Of a DNA stretch of 64,000 nucleotides, positions 19,880 to 31,223 are shown one piece after another. Under the pieces are notes generated by a model. That model did no database searches. It had not been told where the DNA came from and saw only the letters and a program-made list of their open reading frames with translations. Each line of letters opens with the position of its first letter. The first letter of the stretch is position 1. Location: positions 310,001-374,000 of the forward strand of contig NZ_AP023410.1 of assembly GCF_000193495.2 (NCBI RefSeq), read 5' to 3'. A program made the translations under genes and the position numbers. The DNA comes from Acetobacter aceti NBRC 14818 (lineage in GTDB: Bacteria; Pseudomonadota; Alphaproteobacteria; Acetobacterales; Acetobacteraceae).

Positions 19880-21847
19880 TTAATGCTTCCGCTGCGTCGC
19901 ATATACAGCAATGCTTTCCCAGACGCGCTGCACGTAATTACGCGGCTCTTCCAGCGGAATCTGTTCGATCCAGTCGATGAAGGCATCCTGATCAGCACCG
20001 GTGCGGGCTGGATCGCCGCGTGTTTCGAGCCACTGGCTGACACGGTGCGGACCGGCATTATACCCGGCGGCGGCGTATTCGACCACATTGCCGAGCCGGT
20101 TATAAACGCGGCTCAGATAGGCCGTGCCAAGCTGCATGTTCAGTTCCGGCTGGTGCAAGGCAGATATGGTTACGGAGCCTGCGCTGACCTGATGCGCGGT
20201 TTCCTTCGCCGTGGCGGGAAGGAGTTGCATCAGGCCGATGGCGTTGGAGGAACTGACCGCATCAGGGTTGAAGTTGCTTTCCTGCCGCATCAGGGCCAGC
20301 GCAAAGCCGTATGGCAGGTCGGATGAAGGGGGCTGGAATGGTTCCGGCCAGCCATAATCGGGCAGGCTGATGCCCTCCTTGCTGGCCTTGCGGGCGACGG
20401 CCACGCCGATGTCGGGAAGGCCGATACGTGTCGCCAGTGCGGCGATGGCTTCACGGTCCTGCGGGTCATTGTCCTGCGCCAGAAGCAGGGTCAGAAAATC
20501 CCGTGCGTGGGTGGGGTCATTCCACGAGACGAGAATTTGCGCGGCGCGGGCGAGTTCGCTGCCGTCCAGACGGGTGACGATGGCTGTCGCCGCATGTTCA
20601 TTGCCGGCACTTGCGGCTCGCCACTGGTTCAGGGCCGTGACCAAGGCTTCAGGCACTTCCGTTGGGGCAAGCAGCGTGTTGCCGGCACCTGCCAGTTTTG
20701 CAACTGCCATCTGGCCGTAGAAGGTTTCCGGCGCTTCTGCCGCCAGTCGCCAGTTGGCTTGCGCGGACGTCATGTCGCCCGCCTGAGCCCGCGCCTGCCC
20801 GAGCCAGTAGAACCCGCGTGCGCGGCTCAGCACGGACGGTGTTTCGGTCAGTTTGCGGAAGTGCGGTTCGGCCGCGGCAGGATCATGCAGGGCGCGGAGG
20901 GCGATCCAACCGCTCAGGAAAAAGGCGTCTGCGCGATTACGATCGCTGGTCTGGTGCGTGTCATCGGCCAGAATCAACGCGTCGGCGGCCCGGTTCTGAT
21001 CGATCAGATCACGGGCCAGCCTGTCGCGCTCAATCCAGAACCGCCCTCTTGCGTCCGGAGCGACATTTTCTTCGGTCCGGAAACCGCTTGTCCGCCACAG
21101 GGCCAGAGCGTCATCGGGACGGTTGTTCTTTTCCAGCCAGTGGGCATGGTCGAGAAAGAGCGTGGCGTCGTTTGCGAATGCAGGCGGCACCTGCGCCAGA
21201 AGCGCTTCGGCAGAGGCGTCATTCCGTCGCAGGGCGAGGCGCGCGGAAGCGAGGGCAGCATGACCACTGTCCAATGACGCGATCGTCTGGGCGGTGGCCT
21301 GTAGCTGTCCACGACGTTCTTCGCGTTCGAAACGCGCCCAACTGTCGGCAGGCGTAAGAGCCGATCCGAACAGGGACTGAAGCGCGGCCGCGTCCTGCTG
21401 CGTGTCATTGCCATTGCGCCATGCCGCGACCCCGGCGGCTCGGAGGGAGTCTGCCCCCCCCATTGCCTGCGCGCAGCGGCTGAGTGCGGATGCGGTGCCG
21501 GGTGTCTGTGTGCGGCACAGATCGGCAACGGTTGTGTTGTCCGGTTCTGCTGTCAGGGCGCGTTCATAATGGGCCTGAATGATGGACCAGCGTGGCCAGA
21601 CCGGACGGGTCGAGAGGAAATCGGCATAGGTGCGGGCAGGGATGGCGGCGTTGTATGGGGCCACCAGCTGGAGCCATGTCGTCAGTCGCCCTGCGACAGC
21701 GTCAATCTGGCCGTTTCCCGCAGCCTGCTGTTCAGTCGGCCATTGTGGCGGTGCCCCGGAAGTTTGTGAAAGCGCCTGGGGTGATGTCGAACAGGCTGAA
21801 AGGAGGGCCGCCAAACTGACCGGTAGGACAGAGCGGAAGCGGCTCAC
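19880..21847 (-). CDS. slt: soluble lytic murein transglycosylase
   Basis: A 655-residue periplasmic peptidoglycan lyase. The N-terminus is a lipoprotein-like signal (SLAALLSACSTS, lipobox LLSAC). A long helical superhelix with TPR-like repeats follows, then the C-terminal transglycosylase domain: YGFALALMRQESNFNPDAVS with the catalytic Glu in RQES, SSNAIGLMQLLPATA and AAGYNAGPHRVSQWL. It is coupled to the upstream TerC-like gene by an ATGA overlap. It probably acts in wall turnover together with MltG (48786). Confidence 0.92.
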   Translation of the reverse strand: MSRFRSVLPVSLAALLSACSTSPQALSQTSGAPPQWPTEQQAAGNGQIDAVAGRLTTWLQLVAPYNAAIPARTYADFLSTRPVWPRWSIIQAHYERALTAEPDNTTVADLCRTQTPGTASALSRCAQAMGGADSLRAAGVAAWRNGNDTQQDAAALQSLFGSALTPADSWARFEREERRGQLQATAQTIASLDSGHAALASARLALRRNDASAEALLAQVPPAFANDATLFLDHAHWLEKNNRPDDALALWRTSGFRTEENVAPDARGRFWIERDRLARDLIDQNRAADALILADDTHQTSDRNRADAFFLSGWIALRALHDPAAAEPHFRKLTETPSVLSRARGFYWLGQARAQAGDMTSAQANWRLAAEAPETFYGQMAVAKLAGAGNTLLAPTEVPEALVTALNQWRAASAGNEHAATAIVTRLDGSELARAAQILVSWNDPTHARDFLTLLLAQDNDPQDREAIAALATRIGLPDIGVAVARKASKEGISLPDYGWPEPFQPPSSDLPYGFALALMRQESNFNPDAVSSSNAIGLMQLLPATAKETAHQVSAGSVTISALHQPELNMQLGTAYLSRVYNRLGNVVEYAAAGYNAGPHRVSQWLETRGDPARTGADQDAFIDWIEQIPLEEPRNYVQRVWESIAVYATQRKH

Positions 21848-22434
21848 GAAAGCTGCCCCAGCACTTCACCACCACCCTTGTAGACCAGTTCCACGGCCAC
21901 ACCGAAGACGACCAGCAGTCCAATCCACGCGATCCAGCGGAATCGTTCGAGCAGTTTGGCGATCATGGTTGCGGCGAAGGCCATGAGCAGGATCGAGATG
22001 GCCAGTCCGCTGACCAGCACCCAGATATGCTCGCCCGCAGCGCCCGCGACAGCCAGCACGTTGTCGAGACTCATCGACAGATCGGCGATGATGATCCGGG
22101 TGATGGCCGAGCGCAGTCCGCCGGGTGTGGGGGCGCTGTCATCATCATGATCTTCGGGGGTCTGCAATTCCCGATACATTTTCCAGCATACCCAGAGCAG
22201 CAGCAGTCCGCCCGCAAAACGCAGGCCGATGATGCCGAGCAGCTGGGTGGCGATAAGCGCCAGACCCAGACGGATCAGGGCGGCGGCGGCAACACCGACA
22301 AGAACAGCGATTCTGCGCTGTTTCGCCTCAAGTTTCCTGACAGCGAGCCCGACAACAATGGCATTGTCCCCTGCCAGAGTAATGTCGATCAGGACGACCT
22401 GGAGGAGAGCCGTCAGGGAGGAGAGCGAAAGCAT
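21844..22434 (-). CDS. TerC-family integral membrane protein (YjbE type)
   Basis: A 196-residue membrane protein with about six predicted helices. The TerC signature appears twice: IDITLAGDNAIVVGLAV near the N-terminus and IADLSMSLDNVLAVAG in the middle, each with acidic residues inside a helix. The family is linked to metal (manganese, calcium) export or tellurite resistance; the short YjbE subgroup is not well defined functionally. A His/Asp-rich cytoplasmic loop (EDHDDDSAPT) separates the halves. Its stop overlaps the slt start. Confidence 0.88.
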   Translation of the reverse strand: MLSLSSLTALLQVVLIDITLAGDNAIVVGLAVRKLEAKQRRIAVLVGVAAAALIRLGLALIATQLLGIIGLRFAGGLLLLWVCWKMYRELQTPEDHDDDSAPTPGGLRSAITRIIIADLSMSLDNVLAVAGAAGEHIWVLVSGLAISILLMAFAATMIAKLLERFRWIAWIGLLVVFGVAVELVYKGGGEVLGQLS

Positions 22435-22662
22435 GGACCTGCTATAGCGCAGGAAAGGGGAAAGCGACCAGTCCGCAGATGTGCACTTTCCTCAATCCAC
22501 GACGTCTTTTTTCTGATCCCTGAACTTACCCTCGCTGAAAACCGGCAACCTGTTCGTGGTGATAAAGGTAAAAAATATCATAATGGTCACTACTACCAGC
22601 CTGGAAGAGTAAAAAATTGTCCGTGGCAAACCGTTATCCTGCTCTGATGACAGGATGTGAGA

Positions 22663-22707
22663 CTGGTCAGTCGATTTTTATCTTTTGTTTGTAAATGGAC
22701 TGACCAG
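22663..22707. repeat. 10-bp inverted repeat downstream of the SDR gene
   Basis: CTGGTCAGTC (22663-22672) is repeated inverted as GACTGACCAG (22698-22707) around a 25-base T-rich interior. It lies just past the end of the left-facing dehydrogenase gene. There is no U tract after either arm, so it is not a canonical terminator. A second small hairpin (CTGGTA / TACCAG) lies at about 22714-22732. Confidence 0.6.
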
Positions 22708-22725
22708 ATCGGGCTGGTAATACGG

Positions 22726-23493
22726 CTACCAGGCAGTGAAGCCGTTATCCACAAAAAGCTGTGCGCCATTGACAAAGCGGGCGTCATCGCTGGCAAGAAA
22801 CAGCACGGCATCGGCAATTTCTTCGGGAGTGGCCGCGCGTCCCTGACGGGCTGTCAGTTCTTCCTCCGACGCGCCAACCCCATGCGCCTTGAGGGCTGAA
22901 ATTTCCTTCTGGCCGTGGGGAGTGTCAATAAAGCCCGGGCAGACCGCATTGCACCGTATGTTGCGGTCGCGGAATTCAACGGCGATGGCGCGGGCGAACA
23001 TGTGGCACGCGCCTTTGGTGGCGTTGTAGGCGACTTCGGTGGGGGTCGCCGCTACGGCGGAAATTGAAGATGTGCAGACGATGGCTCCTCCGCCGCCTGC
23101 AATCATATGAGGCAATGCTGCCTTGGTCACAAGAAACATGCTTTTCACATTGACCGCAAAGAGCTGATCCCATTCTTCTGTTTCAATCTCGAGGAACGGT
23201 TTGATGAGTATGGTTCCGGCATGATTGAAAAGAACATCGACCTTGCCAAAAGTGTTGATGCAGGCCTGCATTCCTTCAGTGACCATGTGTGGGTCAGAAA
23301 CATCGACATGAAAGAAGACAACCTTGTGTCCGTCGGCTGAAAGCTGCTCTGCGAGACGTTCTCCGGCTGTCACGTTGCGGTCGAATATTGCGACCTGTGC
23401 TCCTTCTTCAACAAAACGGACAACGCTGGCCGCACCCACACCTGTCGCACCTCCCGAAACGATGACAGTTTTGTTTGAAAATTTCTGTTTCAT
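22726..23493 (-). CDS. short-chain dehydrogenase/reductase
   Basis: A 255-residue NAD(P)-dependent oxidoreductase of the classical SDR type. The nucleotide-binding motif is VSGGATGVGAA (TGxxxGxG-like). The catalytic set is CTSSISAVAATPTEVAYNATKG (Ser, Tyr, Lys), with NHAG, PGFIDTP and the C-terminal SDDARFVNGAQLFVDNGFTAW. Asp in FDRN after the second strand suggests NAD preference. The substrate cannot be told. It follows the permease gene by 12 bp on the same strand, so a transported compound may be its substrate. Confidence 0.92.
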   Translation of the reverse strand: MKQKFSNKTVIVSGGATGVGAASVVRFVEEGAQVAIFDRNVTAGERLAEQLSADGHKVVFFHVDVSDPHMVTEGMQACINTFGKVDVLFNHAGTILIKPFLEIETEEWDQLFAVNVKSMFLVTKAALPHMIAGGGGAIVCTSSISAVAATPTEVAYNATKGACHMFARAIAVEFRDRNIRCNAVCPGFIDTPHGQKEISALKAHGVGASEEELTARQGRAATPEEIADAVLFLASDDARFVNGAQLFVDNGFTAW

Positions 23494-23505
23494 TTTTTTA
23501 TTTCC

Positions 23506-24981
23506 TTAGCAGGATCTGGGATCTGTCACGGACTGGTGGGCGGAAAAAGCGATGCCAATACAGAAAACGATAATCAAGACGATCGGGATGAGCATGACTG
23601 AGACAATACTCTGATCGGGTGAAGACGGACGGGGCCATACAAGGTTGATCAGGGCCCCGACTTCGAAAGCAAGCGCTACTACGGTAAGAGCCCAGCCATA
23701 TCGTCCCAGATTGAAAGGCCCAGAGGGACTCCAGCCACGCAGGCGGGCAAAGACAGCTGCGAGCAGCACCATTGTAAACGTCGTGTAGATACCGGCAGTG
23801 GCGAAGTTGATGACGGCTTCGGCAATGTGCGGGGCAAAGCTGCCAACCAGAAGAACGACGCACGGGAGGACTGTTGCGGCAATGACGGCTGCGGTAGGCA
23901 GTCCTGTCCGTGGATTGACATGCGACATTGAGGCGGAGAATGGAATCATCCGGTCTCGTCCCATGGAAAACAGAAGGCGACTGGTCGAAGCTATAACGGA
24001 AATTGTGGCGCTGAATGCAACCAGCATAAGGCATCCGAACATGGCGGTTGCCCCCATGGGGCCGAGTGCATTTCTCAGGGCCGCATCAGCCGGATTGGAG
24101 ACGGCTCCTGAAACCGCGCCTGCCATATCGGGAACAGCCAGAATCATGCCGAGTGCGATCAGGAGAGCCGATCCACCGCCAGCGAGCATGGTGGTCAGCA
24201 TGGCGCGCGGCACTTCCCGGGAAGCATCATGCACTTCTTCCGCAAGATCACCGCAGGCTTCATGGCCGAAAAATATCCATATTCCGAGAAGGCTTGCCGC
24301 CAGCATGGCGCCTGTGCGGTGTCCGGCACCCACACCGAAATCCTCGAACAGAACGTGGAAAGGCTGAACACGGGCAAAGAGCAGCATATAGACACCGCAA
24401 ACAGCCAGACCGATCAGGCCGGCCCAGACGCCAAGTTCACTCATCTTTCCCAGAACTCTGGTGCCGATCAGGTTGAGGGAGGCTGAGAGAACGATGATGA
24501 TCAGGGATACGCAATTGTCGAAAGTATTCGTGGCTTCCACCCCGATCAGCGCGGCCAGATAGGGGGCAACCCCTGCTGCGAGGCCAGCAGCTACACCGAC
24601 GAGCGCTAGAAAATACATCCATCCCGTGAGGAAGCCCCACCGCTCTCCGACAAGCCGACGCGCCCATTGGTAAACACCGCCAGCGATGGGATACTGTGAG
24701 GATATTTCAGCAAAAATCAGGGCGTTGACTGTATGCCCCAGCAGAACAAGTGGCATCGTCCAGAAGAATGACGGGCCTGCTGTCGTGAGGGCATAGGCAA
24801 ATAATGCATAGAATCCCGCGAGTGGACTCATGTAAGAATAGCCCACGGAGAAATTGGCAAAAAAGCCCAGAACTCTGTGGAATTCCGGCTTGTAGCCAAA
24901 TTGTTCCAGGTTGCTGTCATCAGGCTGGATGACGGGATCGTCGCCTGCCATTGTCATCTCCGTTGCTGGCGGATAGTGCAT
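23506..24981 (-). CDS. APC-family amino acid permease
   Basis: A 491-residue inner-membrane transporter with about 12 helices. The APC hallmark near the N-terminus is FANFSVGYSYMSPLAGFYALFAYAL, followed by EISSQYPIAGGVYQWARRL and later GHEACGDLAEEVHDASREVPRAM, typical of the GABA/choline (ACT) permease subgroup. The N-terminal region before the first helix is hydrophilic. It is the first gene of a two-gene operon with the SDR gene and is divergent from a LuxR-type regulator 79 bp away, which probably controls it. Confidence 0.92.
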   Translation of the reverse strand: MHYPPATEMTMAGDDPVIQPDDSNLEQFGYKPEFHRVLGFFANFSVGYSYMSPLAGFYALFAYALTTAGPSFFWTMPLVLLGHTVNALIFAEISSQYPIAGGVYQWARRLVGERWGFLTGWMYFLALVGVAAGLAAGVAPYLAALIGVEATNTFDNCVSLIIIVLSASLNLIGTRVLGKMSELGVWAGLIGLAVCGVYMLLFARVQPFHVLFEDFGVGAGHRTGAMLAASLLGIWIFFGHEACGDLAEEVHDASREVPRAMLTTMLAGGGSALLIALGMILAVPDMAGAVSGAVSNPADAALRNALGPMGATAMFGCLMLVAFSATISVIASTSRLLFSMGRDRMIPFSASMSHVNPRTGLPTAAVIAATVLPCVVLLVGSFAPHIAEAVINFATAGIYTTFTMVLLAAVFARLRGWSPSGPFNLGRYGWALTVVALAFEVGALINLVWPRPSSPDQSIVSVMLIPIVLIIVFCIGIAFSAHQSVTDPRSC

Positions 24982-25060
24982 TCAACTTTTATAGTTGTTG
25001 TATCGTAATGATATGGCGTGCGGAGAACCGAGGATATATCCCCAAAGGGATAGTTCGAGG

Positions 25061-25912
25061 ATGCCTTGTCTGAAGCGAGGAGAGGAAATCCCTGTGATCG
25101 ATCTTGTTGATGCTGTTGTCGAACTGGCTGTTCTGGCCGTCAACAGAGCGGATGATGCCTCTATCTTTCCGGAAATTGACCGGATCCTTGGTCATGTGGC
25201 GCAATTTGATATTTCCGTAGTCTTTTCATATCCGCCATCAGGCAGGCCGGAAGTCCTTCATGACGGCCTGAAGGAAATATCGCTCCCAAACGCCATGGGA
25301 GACTATCTGGCGGGAGGGTATCTCCTCGATGCTGTCTATGTTGCCTGCAAGCAGGATTTGCCGGATGGACTTTATCGCCTGAGCGCATTGGCGCCTGATG
25401 CTTTTTTTGAAAGCGAGTATTTCCTCTCGCCACTCGTTCATCCCTGTATTTCAATGGAAAGCGGGAGCCTGGTGGAGGAAATTGCTTTTTGCGCGCGTGC
25501 TCCGGATGAAACGATACTTGTCTATTCCCTGATGCGATCTAGGGGTGGCGTGGTTTTTTCAGAGCAGGAGTTTGCCGGCCTCCTGTCATTTGCTCCACTC
25601 ATCAACGCAATCATGATGCGTCAGTGGCTTCGCCACGTGAAACTGGAAGCATCGAAACAGGAGGGAGTGGAATTCAGTCGTGAAACCTTGAATGTCTCGT
25701 TTCGTAATTTCGAGCGTGAGAGGCTTTCCCCTCGTGAGCAGGATGTGGTGGCTCTTCTTTTGCGTGGCCATAGCTCATTGTCAGCTGCAAAAAACCTCGG
25801 AATTACCGAGGGAACTGTAAAAATCCATCGAAAAAACATATACTCAAAGCTTGATATTTCAAGTCAGAGCATGCTGTTTTCTCATTTTATCAAGTCCATG
25901 ATCCGAAACTGA
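25061..25912 (+). CDS. LuxR-type transcriptional regulator
   Basis: A 283-residue regulator. The C-terminal GerE helix-turn-helix is clear (LSPREQDVVALLLRGHSSLS, AAKNLGITEGTVKIHRKNIY, SKLDISSQSMLF). The N-terminal 200 residues resemble no named sensor domain; similar proteins sit next to amino-acid catabolism genes in proteobacteria. ATG 25061 is preferred (AAAGGGA about 11 bases upstream); in-frame TTG 24995 and ATG 25013 are longer options. Divergence from the permease-SDR pair suggests control of that operon, as inference. Confidence 0.85.
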   Translation: MPCLKRGEEIPVIDLVDAVVELAVLAVNRADDASIFPEIDRILGHVAQFDISVVFSYPPSGRPEVLHDGLKEISLPNAMGDYLAGGYLLDAVYVACKQDLPDGLYRLSALAPDAFFESEYFLSPLVHPCISMESGSLVEEIAFCARAPDETILVYSLMRSRGGVVFSEQEFAGLLSFAPLINAIMMRQWLRHVKLEASKQEGVEFSRETLNVSFRNFERERLSPREQDVVALLLRGHSSLSAAKNLGITEGTVKIHRKNIYSKLDISSQSMLFSHFIKSMIRN

Positions 25913-25956
25913 ATCGAAAATTTCACCATTGTATTTTTTGAAAAGTATCGAGATGC

Positions 25957-27375
25957 CTAAATTTCAGGCGACACAACACGATGCTTCACCACCTCGCCGA
26001 CAATGATCAGGGCTGGACTGCGGAAATCCTGTTCGACCGTTAGACGGGGCAGGGATGTCAGGTCGGCAGTAATCACGCGCTGATCGGGTTGGGTGCCTTT
26101 TTCAATGACGGCGGCTGGCCATGTGGGAGGCAGTCCGTGCGTAATCAGTTGTTCACACAAAGAGGCGATGCCGCCGAGACCCATATAGATGACCACTGTC
26201 TGGCCACGCAGCGCGATGGTGTGCCACGGCAGATCCAGCGTGCCATCCGCACGGGCATGGCCGGTCAGGAACAGGCACGACTGCGCGCAGTCCCGGTGCG
26301 TCAGTGGAATGCCTGACGACGCAGCGCACCCGTTGGCGGCGGAAATGCCGGGCACGACACGGAATGGGACGCCCGCTTCCATAAGCGCCTCGATTTCCTC
26401 GCCACCACGGCCGAAAATGAACGGATCGCCGCCTTTTAGACGCAGCACGCGTTCGCCTGCTTTTGCGCGTCGGATGAGTTCGTCATTGATGGACGGTTGG
26501 GGGAGGGCGTGGTTGCTTTTTTGCTTGCCGACAAAAATCCGTTCGGCGTCCCGACGCACACGATCCAGAATATCCGGCGGCAGCAGGTGATCATACAGCA
26601 CGCTGTCAGCGTTCTGCATCAGCCGTAGGGCTTTCAGTGTCAAAAGATCGGCGTCTCCCGGACCTGCTCCGACGAGCCAGACTTCACCTCCGCCCTTTTC
26701 GTCTGACGCAAGACGATCGAGGGTTGCGGATGCTCCGGTTTCATCCCCGGCCAGTGCCTGTTCCGCACCCTTGCCATCGAGGAAGTTTTCCCAGACCCGG
26801 CGACGGGTCTCCGGCGACGGGTGGATCTGCGCCATTTTTCCGCGAGCACCCTGCATGAAGCGGGAGAGACGGCTGATGCCAGCAGGGAGCAGCGTTTCTA
26901 TCCGTTCGCGGATGCGTCGGGCGAGCACCGGTGCTGCGCCGGAGGTAGAGATCGCGACCATGACCGGACCACGCCGCACAATGGCGGGGGTGATGAAGGA
27001 GGACGGGTCGGGGTCGTCCACGGCGCAGACGGGAATGTTCATCTTCTGCGCCAATTCTGCCGTGAGATGATTGACCGCCCTGTCGCTGGTCGCGGCGTAA
27101 ACGAGTCTTGCGCCCGGCAACTGCGCCTCCAGCACCTCCCGAGACGCCTGTGTAGCGATGTGTTCCAGGCGGCCTGATTTCAGTGCTCTTTCAAGTTCAC
27201 CGCACAGGGTCGGAGAAATCACGACAACCCGCGTGTCTGTCGCCAGCAGCAGCGACACCTTGTTTGCTGCAACCTCACCGCCCCCGATGACCAGTGTCTT
27301 TGTCGTATTGTCGAGGCGAAGCACGACCGGAAACCAGATGTTTCTTGATTCTGCGAGAAGATCGTTCGCGGTCAT
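25957..27375 (-). CDS. cysG: siroheme synthase, multifunctional
   Basis: A 472-residue fusion that makes siroheme from uroporphyrinogen III. The N-terminal precorrin-2 dehydrogenase/ferrochelatase part has LVIGGGEVAANKVSLLL and VCAVDDPDPSSFITPAIVRRG. The C-terminal SUMT methyltransferase from about residue 220 has EVWLVGAGPGDADLLTLKAL, VLRLKGGDPFIFGRGGEE and PGISAANGCAASSGIPLTHRD. Siroheme serves sulfite and nitrite reductases; none lies in this window. It lies 25 bp behind a UPF0262 gene on the same strand. Confidence 0.96.
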   Translation of the reverse strand: MTANDLLAESRNIWFPVVLRLDNTTKTLVIGGGEVAANKVSLLLATDTRVVVISPTLCGELERALKSGRLEHIATQASREVLEAQLPGARLVYAATSDRAVNHLTAELAQKMNIPVCAVDDPDPSSFITPAIVRRGPVMVAISTSGAAPVLARRIRERIETLLPAGISRLSRFMQGARGKMAQIHPSPETRRRVWENFLDGKGAEQALAGDETGASATLDRLASDEKGGGEVWLVGAGPGDADLLTLKALRLMQNADSVLYDHLLPPDILDRVRRDAERIFVGKQKSNHALPQPSINDELIRRAKAGERVLRLKGGDPFIFGRGGEEIEALMEAGVPFRVVPGISAANGCAASSGIPLTHRDCAQSCLFLTGHARADGTLDLPWHTIALRGQTVVIYMGLGGIASLCEQLITHGLPPTWPAAVIEKGTQPDQRVITADLTSLPRLTVEQDFRSPALIIVGEVVKHRVVSPEI

Positions 27376-27400
27376 GGGGCTCCGGTTCAGGAAAGAAGGT

Positions 27401-27931
27401 TCAGCCTCGCTGGCTCAGGAGGCACATCAGGGTGAACAGACGTCGCGCCGTCGGCAGGTCCATGGCGATCTTGCCAGTGAGCCGTTCGACCAGTAGGTCC
27501 GCAGCCTCATCATGAACACCGCGTCGTCCCATGTCGATAGCCTGCACTTTTGTCCGGTTGCCTTCCTCCATCGCGGCTTCGAAACTGTCGATCATCAGGG
27601 CGTAATCCTTGATGAGGCGACGGAAGGGCGAGAGGGAGATTACATGCGCGTAGAGCGGCATGTCCTCCTCGTTCCGTACGTCGAAAACGAGCCCGGATAG
27701 TCCCTGCACGGCGATGTGCAGGATGAACGGCCCCGAGAGGCCTTCTGGGCGGAAATGGGCGGTCTGACAGAGATCGAGAATGGCCTGTTCGCGGTCCTTG
27801 CGACGCTCCGGGTGGGCGTCGGTGGCAGGGTCGAGCGTACTGTCGAGGACAACGGCCATCAGGGCATCCGGCCGGTCTGATGGAAGGGTAGGTTCGTCCC
27901 GATGGCCACGGTTGTGAAGAAGTTTTGTCAC
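27401..27931 (-). CDS. UPF0262 family protein
   Basis: A 176-residue protein matching the alphaproteobacterial UPF0262 family: RRKDREQAILDLCQTAHFRP, GPFILHIAVQGLSGLVFDVR, SLSPFRRLIKDYALMIDSFEAA and the C-terminal HDEAADLLVERL. The family has no known function. Start GTG at 27931 is chosen for its strong upstream GGAGGAG; an internal ATG at 27859 gives the more usual family N-terminus. It precedes cysG and is probably cotranscribed. Confidence 0.85.
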   Translation of the reverse strand: MTKLLHNRGHRDEPTLPSDRPDALMAVVLDSTLDPATDAHPERRKDREQAILDLCQTAHFRPEGLSGPFILHIAVQGLSGLVFDVRNEEDMPLYAHVISLSPFRRLIKDYALMIDSFEAAMEEGNRTKVQAIDMGRRGVHDEAADLLVERLTGKIAMDLPTARRLFTLMCLLSQRG

Positions 27932-29846
<1,915 letters not shown>

Positions 29847-29860
29847 GGCGACGTTTTATG

Positions 29861-29889
29861 GTGGAGAGGCTGAGGTCTCTCCACTTTTT
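29861..29889 (+). terminator. rho-independent terminator after guaB
   Basis: GTGGAGAG (29861-29868) pairs with CTCTCCAC (29877-29884) around an 8-base loop and is followed by TTTTT. It separates guaB from the methyltransferase gene. Confidence 0.9.
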
Positions 29890-29933
29890 GACTCCATCAT
29901 TTCCAGACTTCGGATCAGGACGCAGGATACCCG

Positions 29934-31223
29934 ATGACGCCTTCCGCCCGGCTTGCGGCCGCAATCGACCTTCTGACCGCAATGGATGCCGCGCCGCGCC
30001 GTCCTGCTGACGCTACCGCCAACAGTTTTTTCCGTGAGAGACGCTTTATCGGCGGTGGTGACCGTCGTGCGATTTCCGCCATTGTCTGGGACGTGTTGCG
30101 TCAATGGCGTCGGGCTGAGTGGCTGATCGCACAGGTTGGCGGTGAAGCGACACCGCGTCTGCGTGTTGCGGTCAGGCAGCTTCTGGCGGGCGAAAGCTTC
30201 GGTGACATCGCTCAGTCTTTTGTTGAAGGGAAGTTTGCTCCCGGCGCGCTGGCACGTGATGAACGTCGTTATCTGGAGACGCTTGCTGCCAACAGACTGG
30301 ACGAGATGAGCATGCCGCGCGCCGTGCGTCTGGAAGTGCCGGACTGGCTGCTGCCGCATCTGGAAGCGACATTCGGCGAGACGCTGGAGACCGAACTGGC
30401 GGCCATGGCCGGGGAAGCCACGCTCGATCTGCGCGTGAATACGCTGCGAGGCGATCGGGAGGCTGCGCAGAAAGTCCTGTTGCGGGATGGTTTCCGCGCC
30501 GAGTTGACCGAGCTTTCTCCGTGGGGCCTGCGTCTGTCCGGGCGTCAGCCGGTCACGGCGAGCACGGCGTTCAAGGAAGGGCTGGTCGAAATTCAGGATG
30601 AGGGCAGCCAACTGGTTGTCGCCATGCTGGGCGCGCGCCCCGAGATGCGAATTCTTGATTACTGCGCGGGAGCAGGCGGCAAGACACTCGCTATTGCGAT
30701 GATGATGCAGAATCGCGGGCATATCGTGGCCTGCGATGTATCGGTGCCGCGCCTTGAGGGAGCGGTGAAGCGTCTGCGTCGGGCGGGCATCCATAATGCC
30801 GAGCGACATCTGCTGGTACCGGGCGACAAGTGGGCCAAGCGTCGAGCGAAATCGTTCGATCGCGTTCTGGTGGATGCGCCCTGCACGGGAACGGGCACAT
30901 GGCGACGTAACCCGGATGCGCGGGTCAGGCTGGAAGAGAACGATCTGAAGGAGCTGACCGTCAAGCAGGCGGAGATTCTGGATCGTTCGGCTGCGCTCGT
31001 GCGACCCGGCGGGCGACTGGTCTATGCGACCTGCTCGATCCTGAACGCCGAAAACAGCGACCAGATCACGGCGTTCCTCGCCCGTCATCCTGACTTCGTG
31101 TCGGTTGTGCCGGGTGCACCGGAAGTGCCGGCATCTCTGGCTGGTTCATCCATGCTCTCATTGACACCGGGTAGAAATGGCACGGACGGTTTCTTCGCTG
31201 CCGTGCTGGAACGCAAGGAATAA
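29934..31223 (+). CDS. RsmB/NOP-family RNA (cytosine-C5) methyltransferase
   Basis: A 429-residue SAM-dependent enzyme that probably methylates a cytosine in 16S rRNA. An N-terminal NusB-like helical domain (residues 1-130, RRAISAIVWDVLRQWRRAEWL) is typical of RsmB. The methyltransferase core has EGLVEIQDEGSQLVV, LDYCAGAGGKTLAIAMMM (SAM loop), VDAPCTGTGTWRRNPDAR (Cys of motif IV) and LVYATCSILNAENSDQI (catalytic Cys of motif VI). Family members act on C967 or other sites, so the exact target is open. It sits behind guaB. Confidence 0.92.
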   Translation: MTPSARLAAAIDLLTAMDAAPRRPADATANSFFRERRFIGGGDRRAISAIVWDVLRQWRRAEWLIAQVGGEATPRLRVAVRQLLAGESFGDIAQSFVEGKFAPGALARDERRYLETLAANRLDEMSMPRAVRLEVPDWLLPHLEATFGETLETELAAMAGEATLDLRVNTLRGDREAAQKVLLRDGFRAELTELSPWGLRLSGRQPVTASTAFKEGLVEIQDEGSQLVVAMLGARPEMRILDYCAGAGGKTLAIAMMMQNRGHIVACDVSVPRLEGAVKRLRRAGIHNAERHLLVPGDKWAKRRAKSFDRVLVDAPCTGTGTWRRNPDARVRLEENDLKELTVKQAEILDRSAALVRPGGRLVYATCSILNAENSDQITAFLARHPDFVSVVPGAPEVPASLAGSSMLSLTPGRNGTDGFFAAVLERKE

